Shown: positions 43,549 to 52,050 of the stretch, one piece after another | Layout of the letters: every line of letters starts with the position of its first letter | How positions within the stretch are numbered: position 1 is the first letter of the stretch | NCBI RefSeq assembly: GCF_009258045.1 | Contig: NZ_CP041166.1 | Span: 806,001-870,000 of the forward strand | DNA length: 64,000 bases | From: Sulfurimonas xiamenensis | GTDB lineage: Bacteria; Campylobacterota; Campylobacteria; Campylobacterales; Sulfurimonadaceae | Direction of reading: 5' to 3' | The notes under the pieces: generated by a model | What the model was told of the DNA's origin: nothing | What the model saw: the letters and a program-made list of their open reading frames with translations, nothing else | Databases searched by the model: none | Translations under genes and position numbers: made by a program

Positions 43549-44363
43549 TAGTAGTTTGCCTCTATGTATCTTAAAATGGGACTGTCAAATATATAAACTA
43601 TAAATGTCGCCATAGCTAAAAAGGGTACAAAAGGGACTCTTTGTTCCTCTTTTGATCTCTTTATCACAAGCAGCATTACAGGCAGCGCTAAAAGTGCTGA
43701 GAAAAATATAGCGACTAATGCAAGTTTGATGCCAAGAAGCGCTCCCATTGTAGCTGCAACCATAATATCACCTTCTCCCATAGCTTCTATAAAAGGGTAT
43801 GTATGATAATTTTTGCTCCATGAGGTTATAGTTTTTTTTGCATGTCTGTGAGCGGATGAAGTAAGCAGATAAGAGAGAGCAAATCTAAGCAAAGTAAATC
43901 CGCCTGCAAAAAGCAGGGCATTTTGAAAATTTAGAACAATTCCATCTAAATTCCATGCCCCCAGTATCGCAAAGATTAGGGCTAAAAGATTTAAAGAATC
44001 AGGAACCATTTTATACCTAAAATCTATTATAGAGAGTGCCAATAGTGTTAAAAAACTAAATCCGATGAAAAGAGCAGGAATACTTAACCCGAATTTGCTT
44101 GCCAAAGCTAAAAAAACAAACCCTGATATAAGCTCAATAAGCGGATATTGCATAGATATTTTTGAACCGCAAAATGAGCATTTTCCCTTTAAAAAAAGCC
44201 ATGAAACTATCGGTATATTATGCCAAGGTTTTAAACTGTTTTTACATGCATTACAGTGAGAAGAGACAAAAATAACGCTTTCATCTTTTGGAAGTCTTAA
44301 AATAACTACATTTAAAAATGAACCAATAAGCACCCCCAGTATAAAAGCGATTATAAGCTCCAC
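43548..44363 (-). CDS. Prepilin peptidase (A24 family)
   Basis: The 271-aa membrane protein has the two catalytic Asp contexts of type IV prepilin peptidases: RYKMVPDSLN and GEGDIMVAA. Two Cys-x2-Cys pairs (CNACKNSL, CSFCGSK) form the N-terminal zinc-like element. About seven membrane helices. It cleaves and N-methylates prepilin or pseudopilin leaders. No pilin gene is in the window. Overlaps uppS by 1 nt. Confidence 0.9.
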   Translation of the reverse strand: MELIIAFILGVLIGSFLNVVILRLPKDESVIFVSSHCNACKNSLKPWHNIPIVSWLFLKGKCSFCGSKISMQYPLIELISGFVFLALASKFGLSIPALFIGFSFLTLLALSIIDFRYKMVPDSLNLLALIFAILGAWNLDGIVLNFQNALLFAGGFTLLRFALSYLLTSSAHRHAKKTITSWSKNYHTYPFIEAMGEGDIMVAATMGALLGIKLALVAIFFSALLALPVMLLVIKRSKEEQRVPFVPFLAMATFIVYIFDSPILRYIEANY

Positions 44364-45040
44364 TATTTTAACCCTCCAAATCTTCTTTCAATTTTTGTAA
44401 AATTTTTTATGATTTTTTCAAATTCATTTATTGTGAAATCTGGCCAAAGTGTATCTGTAAAAAAAAGCTCTGCATAAGCGGCCTGCCAAAGCAAAAAGTT
44501 AGACAATCTTTGATCACCGCCTGTGCGAATAATCAAATCAACATTGTGTTTACAGTCAAGTGCATTTGAGAGCATAGCTTCTGTTATATTGTCATTACTG
44601 TTTTTTATCCTGTTTACAGCTCTTAGTATCTCATCGTGAGCACCGTAATTGAGTGCAAGTGATTGGATCAAGCCGTCACAGTGTAGAGTTTTTTCTTGAA
44701 TATTTTCAATTTTTTGCTGCAGAGATTTTGAAAAGGCTCTAGTATCACCTATCGGTTCAAATCTAATATTGTTTTGCAGATAATTTTCTACTTCGCTTTC
44801 TAAATATTTTTCTAAAAGTTTCATTAAAAACTCAACCTCTAAACGGGGTCTTTTCCAGTTTTCAGTTGAAAAAGCGTAAAGTGTTAATCTCTCAATATCT
44901 TCATTTTTTGAACAAAATTCCGTTATATTTCTAACAACCTTTGCACCAACCTCATGACCTTTGACTCTTTTTTTTCCTTTTTGCTCTGCCCAGCGACCAT
45001 TGCCATCCATAATAATAGCTATATGTCTTGCTTTATTCAT
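44363..45040 (-). CDS. uppS: Undecaprenyl diphosphate synthase
   Basis: The 225-aa protein has IAIIMDGNGRWAEQKG (catalytic Asp, 8-23), GHEVGAKVV, YAFSTENWKRP, LIIRTGGDQRLSNFLLWQAAYAEL and the terminal RRFGG. It makes the C55 lipid carrier for peptidoglycan, LPS and capsule. Length and motifs are standard. Confidence 0.95.
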   Translation of the reverse strand: MNKARHIAIIMDGNGRWAEQKGKKRVKGHEVGAKVVRNITEFCSKNEDIERLTLYAFSTENWKRPRLEVEFLMKLLEKYLESEVENYLQNNIRFEPIGDTRAFSKSLQQKIENIQEKTLHCDGLIQSLALNYGAHDEILRAVNRIKNSNDNITEAMLSNALDCKHNVDLIIRTGGDQRLSNFLLWQAAYAELFFTDTLWPDFTINEFEKIIKNFTKIERRFGGLK

Positions 45041-45115
45041 ATCTTCATATCCAAAAATTGTTTAGTTTTTATTTTCTTATTGTATCTTTTTTTAAAGCAT
45101 TTAATTTTAATATAT

Positions 45116-46390
45116 TTATAATTTCTTTGCATGCTCTAAAATTTTAAATGCGACACTCAATTTATCCAAAAGAGGAATTGATTCGATTTTATCCGGCAGA
45201 ATAAACTCTATTTTGTTTGTATCCGTTCCAAAGCTTGAAGAGTCTTTTAAAATATTTAAACAAACTGCATCAATCCCTTTCTTGTCAATCATTTTAGAAG
45301 CATTGGCAACGCCGTTTTTTTCATCCATTTCAGCTTTAAAACCGACGGTAACAATATCATTCTTATCTATAGAATTCAAAATATCGATATTTTGTTTTAA
45401 TTTTAAATCCCATTCACTGCCAAGGGACTCTTTTTTTAATTTTCCATTCTGTGGATATGATGCAATATAGTCACTTACTGCAGCTGCCATAAAGAGATAT
45501 GGTTTTTTTTGAATAATATGAATTTTTTCATCTCGCATAAGTGTCGCTTTTGAGAGTTTGCCCTTTTTGGCTATACGAATAGAGTCTGTTAAATACTCCA
45601 ACATTTCTGAAGAACTTTCTACATCGATCTTATATAAATCTTGAGGCAGGTCTTTGTCAAATTTTGTAGAAATCAGATTTACATCAGCTCCTTTGCAATA
45701 AAGAGCAGCAGCTAAAGCAGAAGCCATTTTCCCACTTGAAAAATTTGATATAAAACGAACATCATCTATCTTTTCAACAGTTCCGCCGCCTGTAACAATT
45801 ACTCTTCTGTCCTCCCAAAATTCATCTTTAAGGAGAGCTTTTGCGCAGTGCCAGAAAATTTCCTGCGGTTCAGCCATAGCCCCGCTTCCAACACTTTTGC
45901 ATGCCAGCTCTTTTACCTGCGTATCTATAATTTCGTAGTTGGCAATGCCAAGCATCTTTAAGTTAGCTTTTGTAATTGGATTTTCCAGCATATTTGTATT
46001 TGCCGAAGGAGCGATTATTTTTACATGCGGATAGGCTAAAGCACATTGCGAGAGCATATTATCAGCTATAGCATTTGCTAATTTTGCAATGGTGTTTGCA
46101 GTCGCCGGAGCTATTAGAAATAGATCTGCCCATTCTCCGGCTTTTATGTGGTTATGATTGCTGTTATCTGTCCATGATTCATTAGTGTCATCTAAAATCT
46201 GATTTGAGGTAAGTGTTTCAAAAGATAGAGGCGTTACAAATTTTTTTGCAGCTTCACTCATTACAACCTTTACCTGGGCACCAGCTTTTGTCAGCAACCG
46301 CACAAGTTCAAGCGATTTGTATACTGCAATTGAGCCGGTAACACCCAAAAGTATCTTTTTATCTTTTAGTAAATCAGTTGGAATAAGCAT
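45116..46390 (-). CDS. coaBC: Bifunctional phosphopantothenoylcysteine decarboxylase/synthetase
   Basis: The 424-aa protein has the flavoprotein CoaC half (ILLGVTGSIAVYKSLELV, APATANTIAKLANAIADNML, then PSANTNMLENP) and the CoaB half (VIVTGGGTVEKIDDVRFISN and NFSSGKMASALAAA, later FKAEMDEK). It converts 4'-phosphopantothenate to 4'-phosphopantetheine, two steps of CoA synthesis. Confidence 0.94.
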   Translation of the reverse strand: MLIPTDLLKDKKILLGVTGSIAVYKSLELVRLLTKAGAQVKVVMSEAAKKFVTPLSFETLTSNQILDDTNESWTDNSNHNHIKAGEWADLFLIAPATANTIAKLANAIADNMLSQCALAYPHVKIIAPSANTNMLENPITKANLKMLGIANYEIIDTQVKELACKSVGSGAMAEPQEIFWHCAKALLKDEFWEDRRVIVTGGGTVEKIDDVRFISNFSSGKMASALAAALYCKGADVNLISTKFDKDLPQDLYKIDVESSSEMLEYLTDSIRIAKKGKLSKATLMRDEKIHIIQKKPYLFMAAAVSDYIASYPQNGKLKKESLGSEWDLKLKQNIDILNSIDKNDIVTVGFKAEMDEKNGVANASKMIDKKGIDAVCLNILKDSSSFGTDTNKIEFILPDKIESIPLLDKLSVAFKILEHAKKL

Positions 46391-46623
46391 CTTCTACCTT
46401 TTTTATTTATTTTGTATTTTAACACGAAAAAACTTAAGCAGCTTAATTTATAAAGTGAGTCGTCACGCTATATTGAAAAATAAAATTAAAGTATAGTTTA
46501 GGTATTATACTCCGAATTTTAAAGCTCTTAAAATGTTAAATTTTAAAGATAGTAAAGAGATAGAAAAATTTATAATTTTAAAACAAAAAAGTTTTTGTAA
46601 TTTTGTACGCAAGAGTAAGCCAA

Positions 46624-47214
46624 ATGAGTAAAACAGCCAATATAGAATCTTTTCAAAAGTATTCAAAAGAGTATGAAGAGTGGTTTGAAAAGAATGATTT
46701 ATTGTATCAAAATGAGTTAAAAATTGTAAAAGATATCATAGGCGATACTCAAAATGGTTTAGAGATTGGAATGGGAAGTGGCAGGTTTGCTATAAAACCC
46801 AATATTGTAATAGGTATTGAGCCTTCCAGTGAGATGAGAAAAATAGCACTCTCCAAAGGCTTGAATGTTATGAATGGTATTGCAGAAGATCTTCCGTTTA
46901 AATCACAAACATTTGATTTTGCAATGATGATAACATCTATTTGTTTTATAAAAAACCCGAAAAAATCTTTGAAAGAAGCTTTTAGAGTTATTAAAGATGG
47001 AGGTTTTTTGATTATAGGTTTTATAGACAAAAAATCAGAACTTGGAAAACAGTATGAGGAGAGTAAAAAAAAGAGTAAGTTTTATGCCAATGCAAAATTT
47101 TACTCTCTTGATGAGTTGATAAGTTTATGCAAAATAGCAGGATTTAATGATTTTAAAAAGTATGAAAATATAGATTCAGAGAATCCAATGACATTTTTAA
47201 AAATATATAAATAA
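46624..47214 (+). CDS. SAM-dependent methyltransferase (class I, type 11)
   Basis: The ATG at 46624 gives MSKTANIESF, a more likely start than the TTG at 46603. The 196-aa protein has motif I GLEIGMGSGRFA (about 45-56), IGIEPSSEM (motif II), and DFAMMITSICFI with the KEAFRVIKDGGFLIIG loop (motif III/IV). The substrate is unknown. Divergent from coaBC; a 230-bp gap upstream holds no gene. Confidence 0.8.
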   Translation: MSKTANIESFQKYSKEYEEWFEKNDLLYQNELKIVKDIIGDTQNGLEIGMGSGRFAIKPNIVIGIEPSSEMRKIALSKGLNVMNGIAEDLPFKSQTFDFAMMITSICFIKNPKKSLKEAFRVIKDGGFLIIGFIDKKSELGKQYEESKKKSKFYANAKFYSLDELISLCKIAGFNDFKKYENIDSENPMTFLKIYK

Positions 47215-47228
47215 CAATATCTGCCTGT

Positions 47229-47552
47229 TTAGTGATTTATTTCTCTTTTTAAAATTTTTTCGACAGAGGCAATCTTTGTTTTGAGTCTGTTTTTTGTGTT
47301 TTTTCTAATGTCAAATTTTAACGATGAGTAGACTCTATCGCAATCTTGAAGCTGTTTATACGCCAGCTCTATAATAGCCAATGCTTCTTTCATAGTTTCT
47401 GTCTCAATTACGGTTCCCATAGGAGTTAATCGGTAAGACACCCCTGATTTATCAATTGCATCGATAATTTTACTAACATAGCTCGATACTGAAGAACCAT
47501 CTACACACTCATTGGATGTCGGAAACATGCTGAATTCTAATAGTACTGACAT
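47229..47552 (-). CDS. MTH1187/YkoF-family thiamine-binding protein
   Basis: The 107-aa protein has LLEFSMFPTSNE, VSYRLTPMGTVIE and EALAIIELAYKQLQDCDRVY, the MTH1187 (DUF77) pattern. Family members bind thiamine-like ligands as small ferredoxin-fold proteins. The gene is convergent with the methyltransferase and divergent from the Crp/Fnr gene. Confidence 0.8.
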   Translation of the reverse strand: MSVLLEFSMFPTSNECVDGSSVSSYVSKIIDAIDKSGVSYRLTPMGTVIETETMKEALAIIELAYKQLQDCDRVYSSLKFDIRKNTKNRLKTKIASVEKILKREINH

Positions 47553-47618
47553 TGAAAAATTTCCTTTTAAAGTATAAAATTGTATAAATTATATCAAAAT
47601 ATACAATGGATAATTTAA

Positions 47619-48302
47619 ATGAAAACAAAATCTTTTGAAATTGAGCTGCTTCATAATGTTGACAAAGAGTTTAAAGATGATTTTTATAAATACTCAAAAA
47701 CTTTGGAGTACTCCAAAGGCTCTTGTGCATTTTCTTCTGATGATTTGTTAAATTATTTTTATATAGTTCTAGATGGAAAAATAAAAACATATCAGATCAA
47801 TTTTGAAAACTCTAAAGAGCAGACTATTTTTATCTATCAAAGAGGAGACATGTTTGATGTTATATCTCTGTTGGATGAAAAACCGCATGAAGTTATATAT
47901 GAAGTTTTACAAGACTGCAGAGTTTTACGACTGCCTATCGAGAGAGTAAGGTACTGGATAAACAACAATCCTACTTTCAATAAAATTTTTTTCCCATATA
48001 TTGCTTCTAAAATGAGATATATCGAAGATTTAGCAACAGAGTTGTCTTTGTATGATGTAAAAGACAGATTAATACATCTGCTTATTGAAAATTTAAATCC
48101 AAACAATAAATTTAAATATAGATTGCTGCAAAATCTTTCAAATAGTGAAGTTTCAAAACTTCTTGGAACAGTAAGACATGTACTTGAGAGAGTTTTAAAA
48201 CAGCTAAAATCTGAAAATATTATACAAACAAGCAGAAAAAACATTAGAGTAAAAAATTTTCAAAAACTTTTAGATAAAACAACGAAAATGCTACTTAAGT
48301 AG
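47619..48302 (+). CDS. Crp/Fnr-family transcription regulator
   Basis: The 227-aa protein has a cyclic-nucleotide-binding-like barrel (IVLDGKIKTYQINFENSKEQ, TIFIYQRGDMFDVIS) and a C-terminal winged helix (LSNSEVSKLLGTVRHVLERV). No Cys cluster for a 4Fe-4S sensor of Fnr type is visible, so the signal may be different (for example haem or redox). It sits 58 bp upstream of the Hsp20 gene and could regulate it, though this is only positional. Confidence 0.82.
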   Translation: MKTKSFEIELLHNVDKEFKDDFYKYSKTLEYSKGSCAFSSDDLLNYFYIVLDGKIKTYQINFENSKEQTIFIYQRGDMFDVISLLDEKPHEVIYEVLQDCRVLRLPIERVRYWINNNPTFNKIFFPYIASKMRYIEDLATELSLYDVKDRLIHLLIENLNPNNKFKYRLLQNLSNSEVSKLLGTVRHVLERVLKQLKSENIIQTSRKNIRVKNFQKLLDKTTKMLLK

Positions 48303-48360
48303 CAAAATAATATTTTTAAATTTTATATCATTTCATTGATTTAAAAAAAAGGAGTTTGTA

Positions 48361-48807
48361 ATGTTAATTTCAAGATATTTTAATCCAGTAGATCTATATA
48401 AAAAACAAAAAGAGATTGATTTGTTTAATGATTTTTTAAATTCTTTTGAAAAAAGAGAAGATATGAATGTTTTAGTTGATTTTAAGCCAGCTGTGAATAC
48501 TAGAGAGGGCAAAGAAGCATATCATATAGATGTTGACTTGCCTGGAGTTAAAAAAGAGGATATAAATGTAGATGTTAAAGATAATATACTTATTATATCA
48601 GGGAAAAGAGAAACAAAGAGTGAAATAAAAAAGGATGAGTATTATAAAATAGAGAGCAGTTATGGAAAATTTCAAAGAAGTTTTACACTGCCTGAAAAAG
48701 TGGATTTAGAAAATATTAGTGCATCTTGTGAAGACGGTGTTTTAGAAGTTGTTATTCCAAAACTTCAAATAGAAGAAAATTCTGCTAAGAAGATTGAAAT
48801 AAAGTAG
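48361..48807 (+). CDS. Small heat-shock protein, Hsp20/alpha-crystallin family
   Basis: The 148-aa protein has the alpha-crystallin domain: YHIDVDLPGVKKEDINVDV, LIISGKRETKSEIK, GKFQRSFTLPEKVDLENI and DGVLEVVIPKL. The C-terminal IEIK is a shortened IxI anchor. It prevents aggregation of unfolded proteins without ATP. AAGGAG lies upstream of the ATG. Confidence 0.93.
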   Translation: MLISRYFNPVDLYKKQKEIDLFNDFLNSFEKREDMNVLVDFKPAVNTREGKEAYHIDVDLPGVKKEDINVDVKDNILIISGKRETKSEIKKDEYYKIESSYGKFQRSFTLPEKVDLENISASCEDGVLEVVIPKLQIEENSAKKIEIK

Positions 48808-48810
48808 CAT

Positions 48811-48837
48811 AAGTATATCGCCAAATGCGATATACTT
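48811..48837. terminator. Convergent hairpin between the Hsp20 gene and the 48837-49370 gene
   Basis: AAGTATATCGC (48811-48821) and GCGATATACTT (48827-48837) form a perfect 11-bp stem with a CAAAT loop, 3 nt after the Hsp20 stop. No T run follows in either direction, so it may act mainly as mRNA 3'-end protection. Confidence 0.5.
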
Positions 48838-49370
48838 TAAAACATATTTACAACACCGTAGTCAAGCATCTCTTCAAACTGCTCTTTTGTAAGTACTGCT
48901 TTTACCTTTTCGATACAATTTAAATGTATTTTCGTAAGTTCAGCTCTTAATTTTGCTATCTCATCAACCATAGGGTAAAACTCACTCATCTTTGGAGTTT
49001 TGTGTTTAAAAGAGACTTTTTGCATAAGCTCAAGTTCAAGTTTTTTAACAACTAAAGCTTTTTTCGCGGCTTCTGACATCAACTCTTTTTTTATTTTAAG
49101 AATAGCATTGATCTGTTCTTCTGAAAGCTCTAAATTGGAGCTAGAGGAGTCATAAAGTGTCATTCCGACTAAATATGGAAGATTTTTCGGCATTAAAAAA
49201 TAGTCTTTTGGAAAACTTTCTTTTGTTGTAAATGCTCCTACGGAGCCTGCCATTTTTTCCATTTTAACAACATCTTCAACCGGTGAAGGAAGATTTGGTT
49301 CTGCTGCTACACTTACACCAAATATAAGAATAGATAATGTAACTTTTGTCAATGTTTTTATAGATTTCAT
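48837..49370 (-). CDS. Periplasmic Spy/CpxP-like protein, unknown
   Basis: The 177-aa protein has a signal peptide (MKSIKTLTKVTLSILIFGVSVAA). The mature part is helical with LSEEQINAILKIKKEL and LTKEQFEEML, an LTxxQ-like repeat arrangement as in Spy/CpxP chaperones. Function is inferred only from this pattern. Downstream of a convergent hairpin shared with the Hsp20 gene. Confidence 0.6.
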   Translation of the reverse strand: MKSIKTLTKVTLSILIFGVSVAAEPNLPSPVEDVVKMEKMAGSVGAFTTKESFPKDYFLMPKNLPYLVGMTLYDSSSSNLELSEEQINAILKIKKELMSEAAKKALVVKKLELELMQKVSFKHKTPKMSEFYPMVDEIAKLRAELTKIHLNCIEKVKAVLTKEQFEEMLDYGVVNMF

Positions 49371-49417
49371 AAAAAATCCCCTTTAAAATATGGTATAAAA
49401 GTATTATACATTAATTT

Positions 49418-50320
49418 TTATCTACTTAGTTCAATGGCTTTTTTTACACAAGAATCTAAAGACGCTGTCTCAGAAAGAGTCGGTTTTATATAAGATGGAA
49501 AAAATTTTTTTGTTGTATGCCCGATAGAGATTGCTTTGTAGCTTGGATCCCAAGTGGCATTTTTTAAAAAACACTCTATTGTTGATGGAGAAGAAAAAAT
49601 AATAACAGATTTTTTTGGAAGTTTTATCTTCTTTTTAAAGTTAATACAAACTGTTTTATAAACAATTGCTTCATCACAAACAATATCATTAGAATGAAGA
49701 ATATCTACCATGTCTGAAACAACTCTCGAACCTCTTATATAGAGAACTTTTTTGTTTTTTAAAAGAGGAATTAATTCTGCTGCAAATTCATTTCCATGTT
49801 TTTCTTTACCAACAAATTTTAATTTTCCTCCCATATCGCTGGCAATTTTTGCAGTTTCTGGAGCAATAACATACAGAGGTTTTGTTTTCCATGCATGTGT
49901 ATAAGAATCTAGTGAGTAAATAGCATTTTTTGATGTAAAAATAAGTGCATCATAGCTAGAAAAATCGATATTTGTTTTAATCGTTTCTATTTTAATAACC
50001 GGTAAATTTTTAGCCCATTTGACCTTTTTATCACTGAGTATATAGATATTTAAGTTGCTGTTTTTGATTTTTTGTACAAATGAGTTTATATATCTTTTAA
50101 TTTTTGATGTTAATGAATCTTTGCTATTTAAAACCAATGATTTGTTTTCATTAATAAAAAAAGGAATATGATTTTTACTAAGAAAATGTGTGATTTTTAT
50201 TAGCTCTTCATAGATATGTTCATTGGAAAAATTTTTGTCCAGTATAAAAGAGTTGCTTTTTTTATCATACTCATAATAGATAAGATTTAATGATTCTATG
50301 GATTTTTTTATATTTTTCAT
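49418..50320 (-). CDS. hemD: Uroporphyrinogen-III synthase with N-terminal extension
   Basis: The last 200 residues of this 300-aa protein are HemD-like: LPVIKIETIKTNIDFSSYDA, LIFTSKNAIYSLD, APETAKIASD, VLYIRGSRVVSDMV, DEAIVYKT and the FSSPSTIECF region. HemD closes the tetrapyrrole ring in haem synthesis. Residues 1-95 form an extra N-terminal part with no internal Met where a shorter start would fit, so it is probably a true extension. Its role is not known. Confidence 0.7.
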   Translation of the reverse strand: MKNIKKSIESLNLIYYEYDKKSNSFILDKNFSNEHIYEELIKITHFLSKNHIPFFINENKSLVLNSKDSLTSKIKRYINSFVQKIKNSNLNIYILSDKKVKWAKNLPVIKIETIKTNIDFSSYDALIFTSKNAIYSLDSYTHAWKTKPLYVIAPETAKIASDMGGKLKFVGKEKHGNEFAAELIPLLKNKKVLYIRGSRVVSDMVDILHSNDIVCDEAIVYKTVCINFKKKIKLPKKSVIIFSSPSTIECFLKNATWDPSYKAISIGHTTKKFFPSYIKPTLSETASLDSCVKKAIELSR

Positions 50321-50387
50321 AAAACAGATGATAACATCATATGAGTAAATATTTTTCTAAAAAATATTTACTCAATGGGTATATATG

Positions 50388-51155
50388 TTACTGAAAAGTG
50401 GTTCCGCCGTCAACAACGATTGTTTGACCTGTAAGCCATGATGATGCATCTGAGCAAAGAAAAAGGCAAGCACCTGTTAGATCCTCAGGTTGTCCCATGC
50501 GAGAGAGTGGGGAACGCTTTACGACTTCTGATTTTACCTCTTCATAGTTTGGAAAAGCTTTAAGCGCATCTGTGTCAATCGGTCCTCCGCTTACCGCATT
50601 TACTCTGATGTTTTTATCACCCAGTTCCGCTGCAGCGTAACGAACCATTGTTTCTACAGCGGCTTTGTTTGTACCATGTCCTGCATAATTTTGAGTATAG
50701 ATAAGATTACCGGTTGAACTCATGCTTATGATGCTTCCTCCGCCTATTTTCTCCATTCTCTTTGCTGCCTCTTGAGCACCTACTACAAAAGCATCAACTG
50801 TTGCTATATATATGTTATTAAGACCCTTAGGTTTGAGTCTCATAAATGGACCAAAACCGCCGACAACAGCACGGCCTGAAATAATTGCATTTGATATAAA
50901 AAAATCGAGTCTCTCAAAATCTTTATCAAAGTTTGCAAAAACATCTTTATATTTTTCAGGCTCTAGTATATTGAGTGCATAAGCGCAAGCTTTTACGCCA
51001 TATTTTGATTCTATATCAGCGATAATTTTATCTGCCGTTTCCGCACTTGTTGCATATGTAAATGCAACATTACACCCTTTTTTGGCAAAAGCATAAACAA
51101 TTGCTTTTCCGATTCCCCGTGTTCCGCCGCTTACAAAAAGAGTTTTTCCTTTCAT
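50388..51155 (-). CDS. Enoyl-ACP reductase-like short-chain dehydrogenase (FabL/FabI type)
   Basis: I chose the ATG at 51155 (AAAGGA 7 nt upstream, 1 nt after dapA stop) over 51176. The 255-aa protein has VSGGTRGIGKAI (cofactor loop), ISNAIISGRAVVGGF, and the active-site spacing Tyr-x6-Lys in YAGHGTNKAAVE that marks enoyl-ACP reductases, plus GGPIDTDAL. It would catalyse the last step of a fatty-acid elongation cycle with NAD(P)H. The matching position in Campylobacter is an oxidoreductase after dapA. Confidence 0.75.
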   Translation of the reverse strand: MKGKTLFVSGGTRGIGKAIVYAFAKKGCNVAFTYATSAETADKIIADIESKYGVKACAYALNILEPEKYKDVFANFDKDFERLDFFISNAIISGRAVVGGFGPFMRLKPKGLNNIYIATVDAFVVGAQEAAKRMEKIGGGSIISMSSTGNLIYTQNYAGHGTNKAAVETMVRYAAAELGDKNIRVNAVSGGPIDTDALKAFPNYEEVKSEVVKRSPLSRMGQPEDLTGACLFLCSDASSWLTGQTIVVDGGTTFQ

Positions 51156-51156
51156 A

Positions 51157-52050
51157 TTATAATCCTTTGATTTCATAATTTTTCATAACTTCTTCGAGTA
51201 TTTTCATATTTTGCGCACTAGGAGCAACAAGTGGAAGCCTATACTCTAGTGTCTCAATAAGTCCTGCAATATACATAGCAGCTTTTATCATTATAGGATT
51301 AGACTCTAAAAATAGCGCTTTATTTATTGGGAATAGTTTATCATTAATAGCTTTTGAACCTAAAAAATCACCACTTAAAGCTTTGGCAACAAGTTCGCTT
51401 TTTAAATCAGGAAGCAGATTCGCCGTAACAGAGGTTATGCCTGCTCCGCCATTTGCAAGAATAGGGTAGTCGATAGCATCATCACCACTAAAAACCTTAA
51501 GATCAGGTCTGCGTGAGAGCAGTTCAATGCTTCGCTCTATACTTCCTGTTGCTTCTTTGATTCCGTAGATATTTTTGACATCGTCAAAAAGTCTGATAAC
51601 AGTATCTGCACTTATATCAACAACTGTACGGCCAGGAACATTATAGAGCATAAACGGAAGATCAGGAACTGCCTGTGCCACCGCTTTGTAGTGTTGATAA
51701 AGACCTTCTTGAGATGGTTTAACATAGTAAGGTGCAACAGAAAAGATAGCATCGACTCCGCATTTTTGTGCTGTTTTTGCTGCCTCTATCGCTTCTGCCG
51801 TTGCGTTGCTTCCTGCTCCTGCCAGAACTTTTGTATCTGTTCCTTTGCAGACCTCTACAGCTATCTCCATACATCTTTTATCTTCTTCGTAAGTAAGTGT
51901 AGCACTCTCTCCAGTTGTTCCAACCGGGCAGACTGCGTTAATGCCGTTGTTGATTTGTCTTTTGATTAGATCAGCATAAGTCTGCTCATCCAATTTTCCA
52001 TTTTTAAATGGAGTAATAAGTGCAGTTGTTGAACCTGTTACTATATTCAT
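51157..52050 (-). CDS. dapA: 4-hydroxy-tetrahydrodipicolinate synthase
   Basis: The 297-aa TIM-barrel protein has GSTTALITPFKNGK, CPVGTTGESATL, APYYVKPSQEGLYQHYK, LYNVPGRTVVD, the Schiff-base Lys in GIKEATGSIER, and FSGDDAIDYPILANGG. It makes the first committed precursor of lysine and meso-diaminopimelate. It follows the M16 peptidase with no gap. Confidence 0.95.
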   Translation of the reverse strand: MNIVTGSTTALITPFKNGKLDEQTYADLIKRQINNGINAVCPVGTTGESATLTYEEDKRCMEIAVEVCKGTDTKVLAGAGSNATAEAIEAAKTAQKCGVDAIFSVAPYYVKPSQEGLYQHYKAVAQAVPDLPFMLYNVPGRTVVDISADTVIRLFDDVKNIYGIKEATGSIERSIELLSRRPDLKVFSGDDAIDYPILANGGAGITSVTANLLPDLKSELVAKALSGDFLGSKAINDKLFPINKALFLESNPIMIKAAMYIAGLIETLEYRLPLVAPSAQNMKILEEVMKNYEIKGL

